Source: Ferruginibacter albus (GTDB lineage Bacteria; Bacteroidota; Bacteroidia; Chitinophagales; Chitinophagaceae). From it: DNA of 64,000 bases. The notes below the pieces were generated by a model. It did no database searches and was not told where the DNA came from. It was given only the letters and a program-made list of their open reading frames with translations. Below are positions 18,187-27,479 of this stretch, in pieces. The translations under genes and the position numbers were made by a program. Where the stretch lies: contig NZ_CP083388.1 in assembly GCF_020042285.1 (NCBI RefSeq), forward strand, positions 186,001-250,000. Direction: 5' to 3'. Within the stretch, counting starts at the first letter, position 1. Every line of letters begins with the position of its first letter.

Positions 18187-18957
18187 CTATTTTGTTTTTA
18201 TTTCCAGAAAGATCGGGCAGTGATCACTTTGCTTTACATCAGGATAAATATCGGCGCTTACCAATTGCTTTTTTAACGGCTCTGTTACTGTAATATAATC
18301 GATACGCCATCCCTTATTATTTAATCGAACACTTGGAAAGCGCTGGCTCCACCAACTATAACGATGCGGTTCTGTATGAAATTCCCGAAATGTATCGATC
18401 CATCCGCTTGCTAAGAACTTATCCATCCATGCTCTTTCTTCAGGTAAAAAACCACTGCTGTTTTTATTTCCTTTCGGATCATGTATGTCGATTTCTTTGT
18501 GTGCAATATTATAATCGCCACACAATATGATTTTAGGATGTTTCTTTTTTAATTCATTCAGATAATTATAAAATTCATCCAGCCATTTATATTTGAATTG
18601 CTGGCGTTCATCGCCGCTTGTGCCAGATGGAAAATAGGCATTGATCAATCGTATATCGCCAAAGTCCAATTGTATTACTCTTCCTTCATCGTCGCTTGCA
18701 CCATGCCCATTCCCAAAAACAACATTTGTTGGTTTTATTTTTGTAAATACGGCAACGCCACTGTATCCTTTCTTTTGCGCACTGAACCAATGATGTTCAA
18801 AGCCCAACGCTTCCAACAGTTTCACATCAACATCATCTTTGGTCGCTTTTGTTTCCTGCAGACAAATAATATCAGCAGGATCTGTTTTTAACCAATCAAT
18901 AATGCCTTTTTTTAAAGCAGCACGAATGCCATTTACATTATAAGAGACGATGCGCAT
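18187..18957 (-). CDS. xth: Exodeoxyribonuclease III (AP endonuclease, ExoA/Xth family)
   Basis: 256 residues of the EEP fold. Catalytic and metal motifs appear in the expected order: SYNVNGIRAA (5-14), IICLQETKA near 30-38 with the metal-binding Glu, SGVAVFTK near 66, NAYFPSGT near 107, CGDYNIAHKEID near 146-157, GWRIDYITV near 220 and the terminal SDHCPIFLEI with catalytic His. It repairs abasic sites in DNA. It is downstream of the metH genes on the same strand with a 56-bp gap. Confidence 0.96.
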   Translation of the reverse strand: MRIVSYNVNGIRAALKKGIIDWLKTDPADIICLQETKATKDDVDVKLLEALGFEHHWFSAQKKGYSGVAVFTKIKPTNVVFGNGHGASDDEGRVIQLDFGDIRLINAYFPSGTSGDERQQFKYKWLDEFYNYLNELKKKHPKIILCGDYNIAHKEIDIHDPKGNKNSSGFLPEERAWMDKFLASGWIDTFREFHTEPHRYSWWSQRFPSVRLNNKGWRIDYITVTEPLKKQLVSADIYPDVKQSDHCPIFLEIKTK

Positions 18958-19013
18958 GATGTGTTAGATTTTTGAATTTTGTGTATAGATAAACTCTTTG
19001 CGCTTAAAATATT

Positions 19014-21710
19014 TTAAGCATACTCTAAAATAGGACTTAACCATCTTTCTATTTCTTCAATAGGCATTTCCTTTCTTTCAGCGTAGTTCACTACCTGGTC
19101 TTTTTCAATTTTGCCAACGCCAAAATATTTACTTTCAGGATTAGCAAAATACCAACCGCAAACCGAAGCCGCAGGATACATCGCCAATGATTCAGTTAAT
19201 GTAATACCGGTTGCTTCTTTACCTCCTAATAGATTAAATAATTTATATTTTTCTGTATGATCAGGACAAGCAGGATAGCCCGGTGCCGGACGAATGCCTA
19301 AATATTTTTCAGCGATCAGGTCTTCATTGCTTAAATGTTCATCTTTTGCATAACCCCACAATTCTTTTCGTGTTCTTGTATGTAATAATTCTGCAAATCC
19401 TTCTGCTAAACGATCAGCCAATGCTTGTAAAGTGATTTTATTATAATCATCATGTGCTACCTCAAACTTTTTAATATGTGGTTCAATACCCTCAATAGTT
19501 ACAGAAAATGCACCAATATGATCCTGGTAATTTTTTTCTGCAGGAGCAATAAAATCTGCCAACGACATATTCGGTTGGCCTTCTGCCTTCTTAATTTGCT
19601 GACGTAAAAACTCTAATTTTAAAGTTGATGAATTTGCTTTTACATCTACTGTATCAGCAGCAATTTTATTAGCCGGCCAAAAACCAACAACACCTTTTGC
19701 ACTTAACCACTTTTCATCAATGATCTGTTGGAGTAATTTTTTAGCATCATTATAAAGCTTGGTTGCTTCTGCACCTACTTTTTCATCGCTTAATATTTGA
19801 GGAAATTTACCGTGCAATTCCCATGCAATGAAGAAGGGCTGCCAATCTATGTATTCAGCGATTTCAGCTAAAGAATAATTTTCAAAAATCTTTGTTCCGG
19901 TAAATGTTGGGGCCACCGGAGTGAATTTATCCCAATCAACTTTAAAAACATTTTTTTGCGCTTCTTCAAAACGTAAATAATTTTTTATCACTTTCTTCTT
20001 ACCAAAGTCTTCTTTTATTTTATCATATTCTTTTTTAACTGCTTGAAGAAAGCCTGGTTTTTGCTCTTTGCTTAATAAGCTACCAGCTACGGTTACACTA
20101 CGACTTGCATCCAATACATGAATAACGCCATTGTCATATTCCGGTGCGATCTTTACAGCGGTATGTGTACGGCTTGTAGTGGCACCCCCGATCAATAGTG
20201 GAATATCCAGTTGCTGGCGTTTCATTTCTTTGCCAATATGCACCATTTCATCTAAAGAAGGAGTGATCAATCCGCTTAACCCAATAATATCAACATTGTG
20301 CTTTTTTGCTTCTGTTAAAATTTTATCCGCAGGAACCATCACACCCAAATCAATAATATCATACCCATTACAACCTAATACAACACCCACAATGTTTTTA
20401 CCAATATCGTGCACATCGCCTTTTACAGTTGCCAACAATATTTTTGCAGCACCGCCTTGTTGTGCATTGGGATTATTTCTTTTTTCTTCTTCGATGAAAG
20501 GAGTTAAAACAGCCACGGCTTTTTTCATTACACGAGCGCTCTTAACTACCTGTGGCAAAAACATTTTACCTGCGCCGAATAGATCACCCACAATGTTCAT
20601 TCCATCCATTAGCGGACCTTCGATCACCTCCAACGGCCTTGGATATTTTTGACGAGCTTCTTCTGTGTCAGCATCAATATAATCAGTAATACCGTTCACT
20701 AATGAATGTGCCAAACGTTTTTCAACCGGTTCATTACGCCATGCTTCATCTTTAACTTCTACTTTGCCTTTTGCTTTTACAGTATCTGCAAATGTGATCA
20801 GTTTTTCAGTAGCGCCGTTATCATCATTATTTTTATTAAGAATAACGTCTTCGCATAATTGTTTTAATGTTGGCTCAATATCATCGTAAATAACCAATGC
20901 GCCAGCATTTACAATGCCCATATCCATGCCCGCTTTTATAGCATGATACAAGAACACGCTATGAATGGCTTCACGCACATGGTCATTACCTCTGAAAGAA
21001 AAGGAAACGTTACTTACACCACCGCTTACTTTCGTCAGCGGCATTAGCCTTTTTATTTCACGGGTTGCTTCAATAAAATCAACTGCATAATTATTGTGTT
21101 CTTCAATACCGGTAGCAACGGCAAAAATGTTCGGATCAAAAATGATGTCTTGCGGAGCGAAACCAACCTGCTCCGTTAATATTTTATACGCACGATGACA
21201 TATTTCTATTTTACGAGCTTCTGTATCTGCCTGACCAACTTCATCAAACGCCATTACAATTACGGATGCACCATAACTTTTACAAACGAAAGCCTGCTCA
21301 ATGAATTTTGCTTCGCCTTCTTTCATTGAAATAGAGTTCACAATACACTTGCCTTGCACACACTTTAAACCAGCTTCAATAATTTCAAACTTACTACTGT
21401 CGATCATCACCGGGATTTTTGCAATGTCCGGTTCAGCCTGCAATAAGTTTAAAAATGTTGTCATTGCCGAAACGCCTTCCAGCAAGGCGTCGTCCATGTT
21501 TACGTCAATTATCTGTGCACCGCCTTCCACTTGCTGACGAGCGACACTCAACGCTTCTTCATAATTTCCTTCTTTAATTAAACGTGCAAATTTTTTACTA
21601 CCGGTAACGTTTGTACGCTCACCAACGTTTACAAAATTTGTTTCCGGACGAACAACTAAAGGCTCCAATCCGCTTAAACGTAAAAAAGGTTTTATAATAT
21701 TTTGTTCCAT
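19014..21710 (-). CDS. metH: Cobalamin-dependent methionine synthase, C-terminal three modules
   Basis: 898 residues comprising the last three of the four MetH modules. The pterin (methyltetrahydrofolate)-binding domain comes first ([40 protein letters not shown]). The cobalamin cap and Rossmann domain has [18 protein letters not shown] with the B12-ligand His of DxHxxG, then [11 protein letters not shown] and GGATTSRTH. The C-terminal SAM-dependent reactivation domain ends with [15 protein letters not shown] and [12 protein letters not shown]. The homocysteine-binding module is missing here and is encoded by the gene just upstream (21831-22850), so the two polypeptides should work together to transfer methyl from methyl-THF to homocysteine. 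Confidence 0.95.
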   Translation of the reverse strand: MEQNIIKPFLRLSGLEPLVVRPETNFVNVGERTNVTGSKKFARLIKEGNYEEALSVARQQVEGGAQIIDVNMDDALLEGVSAMTTFLNLLQAEPDIAKIPVMIDSSKFEIIEAGLKCVQGKCIVNSISMKEGEAKFIEQAFVCKSYGASVIVMAFDEVGQADTEARKIEICHRAYKILTEQVGFAPQDIIFDPNIFAVATGIEEHNNYAVDFIEATREIKRLMPLTKVSGGVSNVSFSFRGNDHVREAIHSVFLYHAIKAGMDMGIVNAGALVIYDDIEPTLKQLCEDVILNKNNDDNGATEKLITFADTVKAKGKVEVKDEAWRNEPVEKRLAHSLVNGITDYIDADTEEARQKYPRPLEVIEGPLMDGMNIVGDLFGAGKMFLPQVVKSARVMKKAVAVLTPFIEEEKRNNPNAQQGGAAKILLATVKGDVHDIGKNIVGVVLGCNGYDIIDLGVMVPADKILTEAKKHNVDIIGLSGLITPSLDEMVHIGKEMKRQQLDIPLLIGGATTSRTHTAVKIAPEYDNGVIHVLDASRSVTVAGSLLSKEQKPGFLQAVKKEYDKIKEDFGKKKVIKNYLRFEEAQKNVFKVDWDKFTPVAPTFTGTKIFENYSLAEIAEYIDWQPFFIAWELHGKFPQILSDEKVGAEATKLYNDAKKLLQQIIDEKWLSAKGVVGFWPANKIAADTVDVKANSSTLKLEFLRQQIKKAEGQPNMSLADFIAPAEKNYQDHIGAFSVTIEGIEPHIKKFEVAHDDYNKITLQALADRLAEGFAELLHTRTRKELWGYAKDEHLSNEDLIAEKYLGIRPAPGYPACPDHTEKYKLFNLLGGKEATGITLTESLAMYPAASVCGWYFANPESKYFGVGKIEKDQVVNYAERKEMPIEEIERWLSPILEYA

Positions 21711-21745
21711 TTTTTGTACTTAGCTTTTATGCTACTATTAAGCAT

Positions 21746-21813
21746 TGTCGTGAACTTGTTCTGTTATCCATTTCTTTCAGTGAAAGAAATGAGATAATCT
21801 CTCTTGCACGACA
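21746..21813. repeat. Palindromic element between the two metH genes
   Basis: Outer 7-bp inverted ends TGTCGTG (21746-21752) and CACGACA (21807-21813) enclose a perfect 10-bp palindrome ATTTCTTTCA-G-TGAAAGAAAT (21770-21790). The element can fold as a long hairpin in the intercistronic RNA, or may be a small REP/MITE-like insertion. No flanking target duplication is obvious. Confidence 0.6.
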
Positions 21814-21830
21814 CAATTCTATTCATCTAT

Positions 21831-22850
21831 CTATGCAAAACTTTCTTCCACAACAGGTAATTGTCTTGTTGTGAATTTTTTCACTGCATCTGCCATGTGT
21901 TTAATATGATCTGGAGTTGTGCCGCAACAACCACCAACAATATTTAAGAATCCTTCTTTTGCCCACTCTTCAATGATATGCGCTGTTTCATGCGGCTCTT
22001 CATCATACTCGCCAAAAGCATTTGGCAAACCTGCGTTGGGATAAGCAGATACAGCACAAGTGGCTATCTGCGATAACTCTTCAATGTGCGGACGCATTTG
22101 CGTAGCACCTAAGGCACAATTTAATCCAACACTTAAAGGATTGGCATGTGCTACAGAAATATAAAATGCTTCCAATGTTTGGCCGCTTAAAGTTCTTCCT
22201 GAAGCATCGGTAATAGTTCCCGAGATCATTATCGGTAATTCAGGGAGGTTATTATTTCTGAAATAATTTTTTGCAGCGTAGATAGCCGCTTTTGCGTTTA
22301 ATGTATCAAAAATTGTTTCGATCAATAATACATCTGCTCCGCCGTCAACCAAGCCTTTTATTTGTTCGGTATATGCAATGGCTACTTCATCAAATGTTAC
22401 TGCACGGTAACCGGGATTGTTTACATCAGGCGATAAGCTTAATGTTTTATTTAACGGTCCGATGGCACCTGCAACAAAACGTGGTTTGCTGGGATCTTTT
22501 TTTGTGTATTCATCGGCTGCTCTGCGTGCACATTGTGCAGATGCGACATTTAATTCGTATGCCAATGCCTGCATATCGTAATCTGCCTGGGCAATAGTAG
22601 TGCTGCTGAATGTATTGGTTTCAATAATATCAGCACCGGCTTCCAAATATTGTTTGTGAATGCCTTCAATAATTTGTGGTTGCGTAATGCTCAACAGATC
22701 GTTATTACCTTTTACATCAGTATGCCAATCTTTAAAGCGTTCGCCGCGATAATCTGCTTCTTCTAATTTATGACGCTGTATCATAGTGCCCATTGCGCCA
22801 TCAATAATTAATATTCTTTCTTTAAGACAGTCTTGAATTGTTTTGCTCAT
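21831..22850 (-). CDS. Homocysteine S-methyltransferase module of split methionine synthase
   Basis: The start chosen is the ATG at 22848-22850 ([21 protein letters not shown]). It is preceded by a strong AGGAGG ribosome-binding site seven bases upstream, unusual for this phylum; the longer open frame to 22895 would run through a hairpin. 339 residues with the Zn-dependent fold of MetH module 1: DGAMGTMIQ near 17, [22 protein letters not shown] (first Zn Cys) and the C-terminal [11 protein letters not shown] (paired Zn Cys). It binds and activates homocysteine. The folate, B12 and reactivation modules are in the next gene downstream, 120 bp away. Confidence 0.93.
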   Translation of the reverse strand: MSKTIQDCLKERILIIDGAMGTMIQRHKLEEADYRGERFKDWHTDVKGNNDLLSITQPQIIEGIHKQYLEAGADIIETNTFSSTTIAQADYDMQALAYELNVASAQCARRAADEYTKKDPSKPRFVAGAIGPLNKTLSLSPDVNNPGYRAVTFDEVAIAYTEQIKGLVDGGADVLLIETIFDTLNAKAAIYAAKNYFRNNNLPELPIMISGTITDASGRTLSGQTLEAFYISVAHANPLSVGLNCALGATQMRPHIEELSQIATCAVSAYPNAGLPNAFGEYDEEPHETAHIIEEWAKEGFLNIVGGCCGTTPDHIKHMADAVKKFTTRQLPVVEESFA

Positions 22851-23105
22851 AACTTTTTCCTCCTTTTGCCTTTGTCTTTTTTGACGGAAAGGCATTTTTG
22901 TTTTTAGACAGTAACGAGTTTATTGTTGAAATTGGTATGCCGTTTAAGTGAGTGACACAACGATGTTGAACATAGTTGTTAAGCTGACCCCAAAAAATCA
23001 ATGTATAAACTGATAAACGACAATCAACCTGTGAGAGTTATAGAGATTGGTTCGTTTATTAGTTCGATTTTTACAGGCTGAACAATAAACAAATCCGCCT
23101 GAATT
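22851..23105 (-). promoter_or_regulatory. Long 5' leader of the metH operon with dyad and hairpin
   Basis: From the promoter at 23113-23143 the transcript would carry a leader of about 250 nt. It holds an imperfect 23-nt dyad ACAAC-G-ATGTT-G-AACAT-A-GTTGT at 22957-22979. It also holds a hairpin TGCCTTT...AAAGGCA (22867-22894) just before the AGGAGG site. No known SAM or cobalamin riboswitch core is recognisable by eye. Confidence 0.45.
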
Positions 23106-23112
23106 GCGGAGG

Positions 23113-23143
23113 CAAAGTTAATGGATGTATTACGGATTACAAA
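23113..23143 (-). promoter_or_regulatory. metH operon promoter
   Basis: Minus strand: -33 box TTTG (23140-23143), a 19-base spacer, and -7 box TAACTTTG (23113-23120). This is a complete match to the Bacteroidota primary promoter TTTG-N19-21-TAnnTTTG. It sits immediately after the stop of the upstream DUF5777 gene. Confidence 0.75.
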
Positions 23144-23147
23144 ATGT

Positions 23148-24053
23148 TTACCAGCCGGACTTTGCCTTTTTGGAAACATTGAAAACACGGGAAAGATTGA
23201 ATCCAAAGCCGATCTCGCCCTTATCCCACTTACCCGTGGTTTCGGCAATGAAAGCCTTGTCTGTCATACCTTGTGTGTTGGTGAAATGGAGCTGGAATAC
23301 GTGACCGCCGGTTTCAATATCAATACCAATGGAAAGAACGTTGGCGGAGCCGGGCTCCTGTGTAGAAGGTAATTGGTAATAGTATTCTGCATTAAGGCTC
23401 ATGTGCCGGGTAATTTTTTGGCGACCGCCGATGCCAATGGCAAAATCAACCGGGTGTGAGAAAGAAAAGAACGAAGCCTGGTCTTTTACAATGAAGGCTG
23501 GCATTATTTGCAAGGATAAATTTTCAGAGAATTTTCTTCCGATCACTAAAGTTGTTGCTACGCTTGTTCTGTCTGCCGCATCAAGCGTTTTGCCAATCAC
23601 TTCATCTTTTAGCGTATTGTAAGCTACTGTAGCAGCAAGGTCTACTGTTACAGGCATATTGATTTTGCCGGTTGATTGGCGTAATATTTTCCACTTGAAA
23701 AATGCATCATATGTTTTTTGATAAGTAGTATGCCCGATACCGACCATTAGTGATTTACTGATTCCATAATCAAAACCGAGGCGCATAGAAGCATTGTCTA
23801 AACCAAAAAATTCATAAGCGCCACCGTTTAATGAACTAAAGCGATGATCGATACGAAGATCCAAAACTCCGGGAGCTGTTGTTTCTACAGATTGTCCGTT
23901 TATTAAGCGGGTGGTTTTAAAAGTAGCAGTAGTATAAATGGTTTTGGCGGAGTCCTTTTCTAACTGAGCCATTACATCTGTAGTGTCTTGAGCAATTGTA
24001 TAGTTACTGAAACAGAAAATGAAAATGAAAGCAGGTAGTATTTTTTTTATCAT
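23148..24053 (-). CDS. DUF5777-type outer-membrane beta-barrel protein
   Basis: 301 residues with a signal peptide (MIKKILPAFIFIFCFSNYTIAQ). The mature part reads as a beta-barrel: alternating strands such as GVLDLRIDHRFSSLNGG, MRLGFDYGISKSLMVGIGHTTY and GGRQKITRHMSLNAEYYYQLP. The N-terminal DLRIDHRF motif and overall layout fit DUF5777. Function is unknown. It is the last gene of a cluster with YceI and an OB-fold protein, 4 bp after the YceI stop, so the three are surely co-transcribed. Confidence 0.8.
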   Translation of the reverse strand: MIKKILPAFIFIFCFSNYTIAQDTTDVMAQLEKDSAKTIYTTATFKTTRLINGQSVETTAPGVLDLRIDHRFSSLNGGAYEFFGLDNASMRLGFDYGISKSLMVGIGHTTYQKTYDAFFKWKILRQSTGKINMPVTVDLAATVAYNTLKDEVIGKTLDAADRTSVATTLVIGRKFSENLSLQIMPAFIVKDQASFFSFSHPVDFAIGIGGRQKITRHMSLNAEYYYQLPSTQEPGSANVLSIGIDIETGGHVFQLHFTNTQGMTDKAFIAETTGKWDKGEIGFGFNLSRVFNVSKKAKSGW

Positions 24054-24057
24054 AGCA

Positions 24058-24603
24058 TTATATTTTGTTTGGATAGGTGCAAGCCACCGTTATTTCAATA
24101 GTTTCGGCAACATTGTTTTTTACAATGCTGATGTTTATTTTATAATCTGATAAATTGATCTTGAATTTTGAATTGGAAGAGATAACGCCGTTTTTAACAG
24201 TGATGGTTCCGGTTGCAGTTACTTTATTAGTAACGCCGTGAATGAAAAGATCACCGGTTACTGTAGTATTGTACGTTCCGTCTTTAGTAAAATTGATATC
24301 GCTGAGGTTGGTGATCTTTCCTTTAAAAGTTGATTTTGGATACTTTTCACTTTCCATGTAATCTTCATTAAAATGCTCTTCCATAGTGGCTTTTGGAAAG
24401 TGAAAGCCTGTATTTAATAAAGAGAATTGAATTTCGCCTGTGGCCGGATTGATAACGCTTAATACTTCGTTGTTATCTGCTTTAATGTCTTCCAGCTTAG
24501 CCTTGGAATAAAAAGAGATCAAGCCGTTTTTAGTATAAAACTTTTGTGCATTGCTGCCAATAACAGCAAACAAACACAATATTGAAATGAATATCTTTTT
24601 CAT
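24058..24603 (-). CDS. YceI family periplasmic protein
   Basis: 181 residues with signal peptide MKKIFISILCLFAVIGSNAQ. The mature lipocalin-like YceI fold is recognised from FHFPKATMEEHFNEDYMESEKYPKSTFKGKI (here cited as HFNEDYMESEKYPKSTFKG), then TVTGDLFIHGVTNKVTATG, the GxLtixGvtkxvxvxg signature. YceI proteins bind isoprenoid-like or other amphiphilic ligands in a beta-barrel; the physiological ligand is unknown. The gene is tightly packed between an OB-fold protein (2-bp gap) and the DUF5777 barrel (4-bp gap). Confidence 0.9.
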   Translation of the reverse strand: MKKIFISILCLFAVIGSNAQKFYTKNGLISFYSKAKLEDIKADNNEVLSVINPATGEIQFSLLNTGFHFPKATMEEHFNEDYMESEKYPKSTFKGKITNLSDINFTKDGTYNTTVTGDLFIHGVTNKVTATGTITVKNGVISSNSKFKINLSDYKINISIVKNNVAETIEITVACTYPNKI

Positions 24604-24605
24604 AA

Positions 24606-25046
24606 TTAATTATTTTCTGCAACATAACATCTTACCAAAATAACATCGCCGGGTATGCCCAGGTCTGCATCGCCGCCGTTGTAACCGTTGCATATTCCTT
24701 TAAGGGTTATGGTATGATCGAATATGATATTATTTATATCGCCTTCCATGGTACAATTGATAGATGCGTTTTGTTGCGCTGTGTTTAACAGTATGATTTT
24801 TTGTTTTAAATTATTTATACTAGAATCGGCAATAACACCGGTTACTTCAACGATCTTGTTTAGATATTTTGTTCTTGCTGCCGCCGAATCTTTAATAAAG
24901 CTATTGTACAATTCATTGGCTGTTACTTTGATGGCTGTTGCATCTTTTACATCTTTATGCGGCTTGTTCCACATATAAAATCCAACTGCGCCGGCAACTG
25001 CAATAATAAAAACTATTATTAAAATTATTTTGAATCTATTGCTCAT
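24606..25046 (-). CDS. Membrane-anchored OB-fold (tRNA_anti-like) protein
   Basis: 146 residues with an N-terminal membrane anchor (about residues 7-27, ILIIVFIIAVAGAVGFYMW) and a periplasmic domain of OB-fold type. TANELYNSFIKDSAAARTKYLNK is followed by KIVEVTGVIADSS and a second strand block ending GDVILVRCYV. This is the pattern of tRNA_anti-like proteins found across Bacteroidota. It is the first gene of the OB/YceI/DUF5777 cluster. The OB fold suggests ligand or oligosaccharide binding, but nothing specific can be claimed. Confidence 0.75.
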   Translation of the reverse strand: MSNRFKIILIIVFIIAVAGAVGFYMWNKPHKDVKDATAIKVTANELYNSFIKDSAAARTKYLNKIVEVTGVIADSSINNLKQKIILLNTAQQNASINCTMEGDINNIIFDHTITLKGICNGYNGGDADLGIPGDVILVRCYVAENN

Positions 25047-25096
25047 TGGTGAAATACTATCGGTTATAAATGAAGCTTGGTTGCCTTCGTAAATAA

Positions 25097-25723
25097 TTAT
25101 CCTTCATTAATATAATGCTCTACCGGAATACGATTACTGATGCTTTTTGCCAGGGTCATTTCATCGGCATATTCCAGTTCGCCGCCAAATGCAATACCAC
25201 GGGCAATGGTGGTAATCTTAACCGGGGTATTTTTTAATTTCTTACTAATATAGTAGACTGTTGTATCGCCTTGTATATTGGGGTTGAGCGCAAAAATGAT
25301 CTCTTTGATTTCTTCCTTTGAAATACGCTGTATCAATGAATCGATATTCAATTGTTCGGGACCAATTCCATCCAAAGGAGAAATAATTCCGCCCAATACA
25401 TGATAAACCCCATTGAACTGTTGTGTACTCTCTATCGCAATCACGTCTCGAATAGTTTCCACCACACAAAGCGTTTCATGCAGGCGTGAGCGATTGGAGC
25501 AAATATTGCACAAGTCATTATCAGAGATATTGTAGCAGCGGCTGCAAAAGCGAATCTCATCCCGCATTTTAGTAATAGTATCGCCAAAATAATTTACTTC
25601 GCCTTTATCTTGCTTAATAAGATGTAAGACCAAACGTAAGGCAGTTTTTTTACCAATGCCGGGAAGCTTTGCAAATTCATTTACCGCATTTTCTAAAAGA
25701 GAAGAAGAAAAAACCATATCCAA
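25097..25723 (-). CDS. recR: Recombination mediator RecR
   Basis: 208 residues, normal for RecR. An N-terminal helix-hairpin-helix (FAKLPGIGKKTALRLVLHLI, residues 14-33) is followed by the C4 zinc finger CSRCYNISDNDLCNIC near 56-71. The Toprim domain follows (LCVVETIRDVIAIEST, then YHVLGGIISPLDGIGP) and the C-terminal Walker-B-like segment includes ARGIAFGGELEYAD. It works with RecF/RecO in loading RecA at gaps. It lies downstream of rnhB on the same strand. Confidence 0.97.
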   Translation of the reverse strand: MDMVFSSSLLENAVNEFAKLPGIGKKTALRLVLHLIKQDKGEVNYFGDTITKMRDEIRFCSRCYNISDNDLCNICSNRSRLHETLCVVETIRDVIAIESTQQFNGVYHVLGGIISPLDGIGPEQLNIDSLIQRISKEEIKEIIFALNPNIQGDTTVYYISKKLKNTPVKITTIARGIAFGGELEYADEMTLAKSISNRIPVEHYINEG

Positions 25724-25738
25724 AATTAATTAAACTTT

Positions 25739-25809
25739 TCTCACAGAGATACAGAGATCACAGAGTATAAAATTTGTTGCTCTTCGAGCGCTTTGTGTAC
25801 TCTGTGAGA
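25739..25809. repeat. CTCACAGAG-type inverted repeat between rnhB and recR
   Basis: TCTCACAGAGATACAG at the left end is matched in inverted orientation by TGTGTACTCTGTGAGA at the right end. Further CAGAGAT/CACAGAG units lie between. The same word family appears near 61430. It looks like a dispersed AT-rich repeat rather than a gene. Confidence 0.5.
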
Positions 25810-25810
25810 C

Positions 25811-26407
25811 CTAAAATATTTGTAATTGCGCAGGAATAATATTGAAGCTCTTGCGGTGGTATTTACAAATTCCGTGTTCTTCAATAGCCCGGCGATGCTC
25901 GGCTGTGCCGTAGCCTTTATTACTTGTCCAGCCATAATGTGGAAATTCATCGTGCAATTGCTGCATGTATTCATCCCGGTAGGTTTTGGCTAAAATACTT
26001 GCAGCGGCAATGGATGCGTATTTGCCATCGCCTTCAACTATACAGTGATGGGAGATTTCTTTATATGCTTTAAATCGATTGCCATCTACCAACAAACTTT
26101 CGGGAATAATTGACAATGCATCTAAAGCCAGGTGCATGGCTTTAAAAGATGCCTGCAAAATATTTATGATATCTATTTCATCATTATCTATAGATGCTAC
26201 AGCATAAGCAATGCTTTCTTTTTCGATTATTGGACGAAGGAGATTTCTGACTGATTCTTTTAATTGTTTACTGTCGTTTAATAATGGATGATAAAAGTTT
26301 TTAGGAAGAATAACAGCTGCCGCAAACACAGGTCCTGCATAACAACCACGACCGGCTTCATCCAAACCGGCTTCAACTAATTTTTTATTAAAAAAAGATT
26401 GCAGCAT
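25811..26407 (-). CDS. rnhB: Ribonuclease HII
   Basis: 198 residues. The catalytic DEAGRG motif is at the N-terminus (AGLDEAGRGCYAGPVFAAAV, residues 13-32), followed by LLNDSKQLKE and a mid-protein SLLVDGNRF (third Asp). ASILAKTYRDEYM then continues to the conserved HY/GY region HYGWTSNKGYGTAEH. It removes ribonucleotides from RNA-DNA hybrids. It is probably co-transcribed with recR 87 bp downstream, with a dispersed repeat in the gap. Confidence 0.97.
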   Translation of the reverse strand: MLQSFFNKKLVEAGLDEAGRGCYAGPVFAAAVILPKNFYHPLLNDSKQLKESVRNLLRPIIEKESIAYAVASIDNDEIDIINILQASFKAMHLALDALSIIPESLLVDGNRFKAYKEISHHCIVEGDGKYASIAAASILAKTYRDEYMQQLHDEFPHYGWTSNKGYGTAEHRRAIEEHGICKYHRKSFNIIPAQLQIF

Positions 26408-26449
26408 TAAAAATAATTGCAGGTAACAAAAATAACATTGTTGCTTTAC

Positions 26450-26457
26450 TAACTTTG
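26450..26457 (+). promoter_or_regulatory. -7 promoter box of heme A synthase gene
   Basis: TAACTTTG matches TAnnTTTG and ends 16 bases before the ATG at 26474, giving a short leader. No clear -33 box is seen. Confidence 0.45.
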
Positions 26458-26473
26458 CGGCAATTTATTCACA

Positions 26474-27412
26474 ATGCGATTTATTAAAGGTTGGATAGTT
26501 GCAACGTTTGTTCTTACTTTTTTAGTAATTATTGCAGGCGGAGTGGTGCGAACTACACAAAGCGGAATGGGTTGCCCGGATTGGCCAACCTGTTTTGGTA
26601 AATGGATACCACCAACCAATGCATCTGAATTGCCTCCCGATTTTGAAAAGTATTTACGTAAGCAGGATATTGATCATACGTTTAATGCCTTTCACACCTG
26701 GATAGAATATTTTAATAGATTGTTTGGGGCATTATTGGGCTTGTTTGCTATTGTGCAAGTTGCATTGCTGTTTCCTAAAAAAGAAAGCTATAAAAAAACA
26801 TATCGATTATCTGTTGCTTACCTGGCTATAGTGTTACTCACCGGAATTTTTGGGGCAATTGTAGTAAAGTTAAATCTGTCTCATGCAAGTATTTCTGTTC
26901 ATTTATTTTTTGCGTTATTGTTATTACAAATTCAACTGGCGTTAATACTTTCACTTAAATCATCTTTAGCCGCTATTCATGTAGAAAAAAGAGTAATTCA
27001 ATGGCTGGTTATTTTTTTAGCATTATTAGTAATACAGGTATCCTTAGGTACTAATGTGAGAATGTATGTAGATAATGTTTCCAAAATCTTACATTACGAA
27101 CAGAGGGAAACCTGGCTGGCTGCCACGCCTGTAGCTTTTTTAATTCATCGTAGTTTTTCCTGGGTAGTATTGTTAAGTATAATTGGCATCAGCTGGTATT
27201 GCAGAAATAATCAGCTTATAAATAAGAAAATATTCTTGTTAGCTACCATTATCATAGCAAGCATGATAACCGGCATTGTTCTTTTTTATGCTGATATGCC
27301 TGCCGTTGCTCAACCAATACACTTGTTCTTAGCAAGCTGCGCCATTACACAAACCATTTCTATTTTACTTCAGACTAAAACAAATAAGGTTTCGGATACG
27401 TTAAATAGCTAG
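26474..27412 (+). CDS. Heme A synthase (COX15/CtaA family)
   Basis: 312 residues with about eight predicted membrane helices. It oxidises the C8 methyl of heme O to make heme A for cytochrome oxidase. The N-terminal motif GGVVRTTQSGMGCPDWPTCFG carries the Cys-rich substrate region of the family (quoted here as SGMGCPDWPTCFG). Four histidines in membrane segments suit heme ligation: FHTWIEYFNRLFG, NLSHASISVHLFF, FLIHRSFSW and QPIHLFLAS. The gene stands alone, without ctaB or oxidase genes nearby. Confidence 0.93.
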   Translation: MRFIKGWIVATFVLTFLVIIAGGVVRTTQSGMGCPDWPTCFGKWIPPTNASELPPDFEKYLRKQDIDHTFNAFHTWIEYFNRLFGALLGLFAIVQVALLFPKKESYKKTYRLSVAYLAIVLLTGIFGAIVVKLNLSHASISVHLFFALLLLQIQLALILSLKSSLAAIHVEKRVIQWLVIFLALLVIQVSLGTNVRMYVDNVSKILHYEQRETWLAATPVAFLIHRSFSWVVLLSIIGISWYCRNNQLINKKIFLLATIIIASMITGIVLFYADMPAVAQPIHLFLASCAITQTISILLQTKTNKVSDTLNS

Positions 27413-27479
27413 CAAGCTGTACAGATTTTGTTGATTGTGTGCTTATTTAAGTACTTTTAAGAAAGGAACCACAGTCCAA

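Noticed and set aside
22851-23105. SAM-I or cobalamin riboswitch before metH
   Set aside because: No conserved core of either class is recognisable in the leader by eye, so only a generic leader is reported.
27435-27479. GTG start giving 15 more residues to the patatin protein
   Set aside because: The ATG at 27480 gives a more natural amphipathic N-terminus, and the extra residues show no signal or conservation.
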